Source: Hippea sp964442345 (GTDB lineage Bacteria > Campylobacterota_A > Desulfurellia > Desulfurellales > Hippeaceae). From it: a stretch of DNA of 7,121 nt. A program made the translations under genes and the position numbers. The notes beneath the pieces are model-generated. The model had not been told where the DNA came from. It searched no databases and was given only the letters and a program-made list of their open reading frames with translations. Below are positions 5,296-7,121 of the stretch, piece after piece; within the stretch, counting starts at the first letter, position 1; every line of letters starts with the position of its first letter. The stretch spans positions 1-7,121 of the forward strand of contig CAYTZD010000061.1 in NCBI GenBank assembly GCA_964442345.1. The letters are read 5' to 3'.

Positions 5296-6445
5296 CGGCG
5301 CTTTTTATCCTTTCTACGGCTTCTTCAATTCTTGGGTTTGTTATACTGATTCTAAAATAACCTTCGCCTGCATCACCAAAACCGTTACCTGGTGTTACAA
5401 CAATACCTTTCTCTTTCAAAAGCTTCTTCGTAAATTCGGCAGATGTATAACCTTCTGGCACCTTCACCCAGAAATAGAATGTTGCTTTTGGCAGGTTAAA
5501 TTCAAATCCTGCCTTTTTCAAAGCTTCAGCCATATTGTCTCTTCTTTCTTGAAATATTTTAATAATCCTGCCGTTTAATTCTTCTGCATTGTTTAGTGCA
5601 TAGATGCCAGCTTCCTGAACAGCCTGAAATATACCAGAATCTATGTTTGTCTTAACCTTTCCCAAAGCAGCTATCACATCCTTATTGCCAACGGCAAAAC
5701 CTATTCTCCATCCCGTCATATTGAATGTTTTAGAAAGAGAGTGAAACTCTATACCAACATCCTTCGCACCTTCAACTTCAAGAAAACTAATAGGCTTATA
5801 GCCATCATAGCAGATTTCAGAATAGGCATTATCGCTTGCAACGATAAAGTCATACTCCTTAGCCAAATCAATAACCTTCTTATAAAACTCTTTCTCTGCA
5901 ACGGCAGCCGTTGGGTTATTCGGATATCCAATAAACATAAGCTTCGTCTTTTTAAACACATCTTCGCTGATTGAATCTAAATCTGGCAAGAAACCATTCT
6001 CTTCTTTTAAAGGCATCTTTATAGCTTCACCGCCTGCAAACATAACGGCAACAGGATAAACTGGATATCCTGGATCTGGCACAAGTGCATAATCACCACT
6101 CTCTATGTAAGCAAGTGGCAGATGGGCTATACCTTCCTTTGAACCAATAAGACTGACAACTTCTGTTTCTGGGTCAAGTTCAACATTAAATCTTCTCTTA
6201 TACCAATCGGCAACAGCTTTTCTAAAAGATAACATCCCAACATAGCTTGGATATCTGTGGTTCTCTGGCTTCTCTAATGCCTTTTTTGCAGCTTCAACAA
6301 TCTCCTTAGGCGTTGGAATATCAGGGTCTCCAACACCCAAATCAATCACATCAACGCCTTCTTTAATTACTTCTTCCTTTAACCTATCAATCTCAGCAAA
6401 CAGATAAGGTGGCAACCTTTTTATCCTTTCTGCCAATTCAACCAT
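5288..6445 (-). CDS. dapL: LL-diaminopimelate aminotransferase (DapL)
   Basis: This 385-residue PLP-dependent class I/II aminotransferase has full family length. DapL transfers an amino group from glutamate to tetrahydrodipicolinate, giving LL-2,6-diaminopimelate in one step. That bypasses the acyl-intermediate route to lysine and peptidoglycan. The N-terminus (RLPPYLFAEID, then DVIDLGVGDPD-PTP at 32-46) and the G-S-K-E-G segment at 101-105 match the Aquifex-like DapL group as I recall it. Catalytic features are PNNPT at 175-179 (N177), D205 and Y208 in S-D-N-A-Y, the Schiff-base lysine K239 in SLSKTFNMTGWRIG, and substrate-carboxylate Arg R365 in GYFRIS. The ATG at 6445 has a strong SD. The gene overlaps tsaC by 8 nt at its start and folK by 8 nt at its end. 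A related aminotransferase specificity cannot be fully excluded from sequence alone. Confidence 0.93.
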   Translation of the reverse strand: MVELAERIKRLPPYLFAEIDRLKEEVIKEGVDVIDLGVGDPDIPTPKEIVEAAKKALEKPENHRYPSYVGMLSFRKAVADWYKRRFNVELDPETEVVSLIGSKEGIAHLPLAYIESGDYALVPDPGYPVYPVAVMFAGGEAIKMPLKEENGFLPDLDSISEDVFKKTKLMFIGYPNNPTAAVAEKEFYKKVIDLAKEYDFIVASDNAYSEICYDGYKPISFLEVEGAKDVGIEFHSLSKTFNMTGWRIGFAVGNKDVIAALGKVKTNIDSGIFQAVQEAGIYALNNAEELNGRIIKIFQERRDNMAEALKKAGFEFNLPKATFYFWVKVPEGYTSAEFTKKLLKEKGIVVTPGNGFGDAGEGYFRISITNPRIEEAVERIKSAVV

Positions 6446-7022
6446 CGATAACCTCCTTGATTTTTTCTATATTAAATCCTTCTCTTAACACTTTTATACT
6501 ACTTCCGTCAAGCTCTACAATCGTTGAAGCTTCTCCAATAACCCTATCAACTACTATACCATCTATCTTCTTTTTAAAAATCTTGGCCATATCCCAGATA
6601 GATGAGATCTCTTTAGCACCTGATATATTAACGCTTGTTGAAGTTATTGGCTCTAAAGCGCAAATCTCATTCAAAAATGGCGTGTTAGCTGCCCTAAAGG
6701 CTGTTTTTGAGTTAAAAGAGACATAATCTGGAAACCAAGACTTTGTTCTAAGCACCACTGTAATATTTACATCAAGCAAGAACTTTAGCATATCCTTATC
6801 AAAGCAACAGGCATTATCAATTATAAACTCCTTTTGAGCAATAACTATAAACGGTTTCTTTTTCTCTCTTCTTTTGATGCTGTAAATCTTGCGATTGGCG
6901 TAAACATCAAACAAAAAAGCAGAAAAACCATAGATGGTATAAGCAGGACAGATCACAACGCCACTATTCTTTAAGGCTGATTTAACCCTATTTATAACCT
7001 TAAAACTTCTACCTATGAACAT
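6438..7022 (-). CDS. tsaC: Divergent Sua5/YrdC/TsaC-type threonylcarbamoyl-AMP synthase
   Basis: The 194-residue product has the size of a single YrdC domain. The family makes L-threonylcarbamoyl-AMP from Thr, bicarbonate and ATP in the cytoplasm, for t6A37 modification of ANN-decoding tRNAs. Visible family signs are P-A-Y-T-I-Y-G at 26-32 (usual form PTDTVYG), K-R-R at 50-52 followed by KKPF, S-T-S-V-N-I-S-G at 128-135 (usual TSAN-SG), and A-S-T-I-V near 165-169 before L-R-E-G at 179-182. The usual PGP-T motif in mid-domain is not recognisable (residues 82-96), so this is a diverged member. I chose the ATG at 7022. An in-frame ORF runs up to 7085, but its first codons are tRNA-His sequence. 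The SD is weak (GGGA about 10 nt upstream). The gene ends 8 nt inside dapL. The family is fairly sure. Full TsaC activity is an inference. Confidence 0.83.
   Translation of the reverse strand: MFIGRSFKVINRVKSALKNSGVVICPAYTIYGFSAFLFDVYANRKIYSIKRREKKKPFIVIAQKEFIIDNACCFDKDMLKFLLDVNITVVLRTKSWFPDYVSFNSKTAFRAANTPFLNEICALEPITSTSVNISGAKEISSIWDMAKIFKKKIDGIVVDRVIGEASTIVELDGSSIKVLREGFNIEKIKEVIDG
6451..6458 (-). promoter_or_regulatory. Strong Shine-Dalgarno for dapL
   Basis: On the minus strand AAGGAGGT is followed by 5 nt (TATCG) and the dapL ATG at 6445. The site lies inside the last codons of tsaC. Terminating and initiating ribosomes would therefore share the region, and this fixes the dapL start. 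Confidence 0.85.
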
Positions 7023-7040
7023 GCTGTTTTTCCCAAAGAA

Positions 7041-7117
7041 TGGGGTGAGTAGTGGGACTTGAACCCACGACCCCCAGGGCCACAACCTGGTGCTCTGCCG
7101 ACTGAGCTATACTCACC
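7041..7117 (-). tRNA. tRNA-His (anticodon GTG)
   Basis: All arms of the cloverleaf can be drawn. The acceptor stem is 7 bp with perfect pairing (7110-7116 with 7045-7051). The D stem is GCTC/GAGC, the anticodon stem CCAGG/CCTGG, and the T stem GTGGG/CCCAC with a TTCAAGT loop. The anticodon loop is TTGTGGC, with GTG at 7081-7083, which decodes His codons. The base before the acceptor stem (7117) is G and lies opposite C73 (7044). This is the extra G-1 identity element of bacterial tRNA-His, and it is encoded here. The CCA end is also encoded (7041-7043). The gene is complete and lies 18 nt upstream of tsaC on the same strand, so the two are probably co-transcribed and separated by RNase processing. 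Confidence 0.97.
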
Positions 7118-7121
7118 ACAA

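Noticed and set aside
7023..7085. In-frame upstream extension of the tsaC reading frame
   Set aside because: The extra codons are tRNA-His sequence. The ATG at 7022 gives a normal-length YrdC domain.
1..7121. CRISPR array, insertion sequence, phage or toxin-antitoxin genes
   Set aside because: No spaced direct repeats, transposase or terminal inverted repeats, and no toxin-like pairs are seen. The genes are core metabolic genes in one orientation.

Overview
The window is AT-rich bacterial DNA in which every supported gene lies on the minus strand, so the reading order runs from high to low coordinates. A complete tRNA-His with encoded CCA comes first, followed by a divergent threonylcarbamoyl-AMP synthase (tsaC/yrdC type), LL-diaminopimelate aminotransferase (dapL), HPPK (folK), panB, panC, panD, an AtuA-family protein (DUF1446 type), a small DUF4387-type protein, and panE. 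Lys is mostly AAA, Arg is often AGA/AGG, and TTG starts occur. DapL closely resembles the Aquifex-type enzyme. This suits a Gram-negative, possibly thermophilic lineage such as Desulfurellia (Hippea/Desulfurella, Campylobacterota) or Aquificota. The placement is an inference from memory and is tentative.

Upper block (7117 to 4837): tRNA-His ends 18 nt before the tsaC start. tsaC overlaps dapL by 8 nt and dapL overlaps folK by 8 nt, so the three protein genes look translationally coupled. They serve tRNA t6A modification, lysine/peptidoglycan precursor synthesis and folate synthesis.

Leader (4836 to 4684): the only sizeable gap between genes. Its RNA can form a bulged-A hairpin, then a CCACCAU segment and an A-rich linker, then a 14-bp hairpin followed by U5AU4. 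The U-tract runs straight into the panB Shine-Dalgarno sequence, so any panB transcript starting upstream must pass a terminator-like hairpin. CCACCAU is complementary to the loop of that hairpin, which allows a pseudoknot or antiterminator. The same stretch is an open reading frame of 36 codons with its own SD and a TTG start, in frame with folK and ending at the panB SD. This looks like a regulatory leader and is the most novel non-coding element seen.

Lower block (4683 to 89): panB-panC-panD-atuA-DUF4387-panE, with gaps of 11 and 29 nt, then 0 nt, then two 4-nt overlaps. PanB, PanE, PanD and PanC together make a full de novo pantothenate pathway from 2-oxoisovalerate and aspartate. FolK links to PanB through the tetrahydrofolate cofactor. 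The AtuA/DUF4387 pair sits between panD and panE, tightly coupled to both. It has no known role in pantothenate synthesis and is the most interesting protein-level observation. The last 88 bases are AT-rich with no recognisable gene or convincing terminator.
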